This document shows, in pieces, positions 63,422 to 64,000 of a DNA stretch of 64,000 nt; the first letter of the stretch is position 1, and the number at the start of each line of letters is the position of its first letter. The notes under the pieces were generated by a model. It was not told the origin of the DNA. It did not search any database and worked only from the letters and a program-made list of their open reading frames with translations. The position numbers were made by a program, and so were the translations under genes. Source of the stretch: JAJDXO01 sp965213765 (lineage in GTDB: Bacteria > Pseudomonadota > Alphaproteobacteria > Rhodospirillales > UBA2165); the NCBI GenBank assembly GCA_965213765.1, contig OZ243926.1:744001-808000 (forward strand), read 5' to 3'.

Positions 63422-64000
63422 TTTGCCGGTCAATATCCTCGATCTCGGGGTCATCGCGCTGATGCTCATCGGCGCGCTCATCGGCCTTGCGCTTGGCTTC
63501 GTCCGGGGCGGCCTGTTCGTTCTCTCCTGGATCGGTGCCGGCGTGGCAACGTTGTTTGGATTTCCGGAGGCCCGGCCGCTGGCCCGCGGCTACATCGAGA
63601 CCGTGTGGATTGCCGACCTGACGACGGGCGTGGTGATTTTTCTGGTCACCCTCATCGTCCTGTCCCTGATCGGTTCCGCCATCGGCAGTTGGGTGCGGGG
63701 CAGCCGGCTGAACGCGCTGGACCGATCCCTGGGCCTGCTTGCCGGGCTCGCGACCGCGACGTTCATTCTGATGTGCGGCAGCGTCCTGGCCGATATGCTG
63801 CTCCCCAAGGATCAACGGCCCGCCTGGGCCAACGAGGCCAGATCCCTGCCACTGATCGAAAGCGGCGCAGGATTCCTGAAGATGGCGGTGCCGGAGAAGC
63901 TCGAGCTGTTCAAGAATTCAGCCGGGGAAGCGAGCCAGAAGACCAAGGATGCCATCCAACTCAAGGAAACCTACGATCGGCTGGTGCAACCCGTCCCTGA
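63414..64000 (+). CDS. cvpA: CvpA family membrane protein (partial)
   Basis: At least 195 residues, cut by the window end. It starts MDSLPVNILDLGVIALMLIG, with four membrane segments and RGGLFVLSWIGAGVATLF as in CvpA (colicin V production) proteins; a cytosolic helical tail follows. In most proteobacteria cvpA is next to purF and the pair lies beside radA. Its role is uncertain and has been tied to envelope stability. The ATG is inside the end of radA. Confidence 0.88.
   Translation, partial: MDSLPVNILDLGVIALMLIGALIGLALGFVRGGLFVLSWIGAGVATLFGFPEARPLARGYIETVWIADLTTGVVIFLVTLIVLSLIGSAIGSWVRGSRLNALDRSLGLLAGLATATFILMCGSVLADMLLPKDQRPAWANEARSLPLIESGAGFLKMAVPEKLELFKNSAGEASQKTKDAIQLKETYDRLVQPVP

Overview
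The window is 64 kb of GC-rich DNA from an alphaproteobacterium, most likely of the Rhodospirillales or a nearby order. The grounds are gene content and order: an HdaA-type DnaA relative, DUF2066 and DUF2232 proteins, LptF/LptG/LptD/SurA next to PdxA and KsgA, and rpsF-rpsR-DUF2232-rplI followed by dnaB-alr-mlaE-mlaF-radA-cvpA. No rRNA, tRNA, CRISPR array, prophage or intact insertion sequence was seen.

Layout. 1-3107: end of a methyltransferase, then a leftward TRAP transporter (dctP-dctQ-dctM). 3469-17445: core genes, namely rnd, ppx-ppk, a SixA-like phosphatase, hdaA-perM-pgsA-DUF2066, purM-purN, ndk, holC and pepA. 17561-27468: first accessory block, with a flippase-like membrane protein, the AmmeMemoRadiSam genes (amrS and an amrB-amrA fusion) around an orphan CoxL-type molybdenum hydroxylase subunit, then a cupin, cysQ, a Sua5-type tRNA-modification enzyme and an FAD oxidase. 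27469-28125: mobile-element debris (IS630 transposase tail and a CTAG-flanked MITE). 28213-35725: rightward operon for LPS export and outer membrane assembly (lptF-lptG-lptD-surA-pdxA-ksgA), visibly lower in GC. 35990-42808: gmk-yicC, an SDR, mltG and the fatty acid synthesis genes fabF, acpP, fabG, fabD. 43015-53539: second accessory block, containing an oxamate-carbamoyltransferase-like/carbamate kinase cluster with a biuret-hydrolase-like enzyme, a permease and an allophanate-hydrolase-like domain, then a MarR-controlled dioxygenase/flavin monooxygenase pair. 53692-64000: ribosomal proteins, cfa, replication, cell wall, lipid transport and repair genes.

How the genes work together. The two accessory blocks appear to sit inside an otherwise conserved core order (pepA beside lptF; fabD beside rpsF). 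The second block looks built for nitrogen and energy recovery from ureido compounds: uptake, amide hydrolysis, carbamoyl transfer to phosphate, then ATP from carbamoyl phosphate. Its exact substrate cannot be read from sequence.

The most striking non-coding structure is a 264-bp element with about 31-bp terminal inverted repeats, present twice in opposite orientation (4636-4899 and 35726-35989). Each copy is flanked by an identical 4-bp YTAR site (TTAA or CTAG). Each sits exactly in the overlapping stop codons of two convergent genes, so both genes keep a stop. Other CTAG-flanked palindromic repeats occur at 9271-9320, 14686-14704 and 27822-28123.
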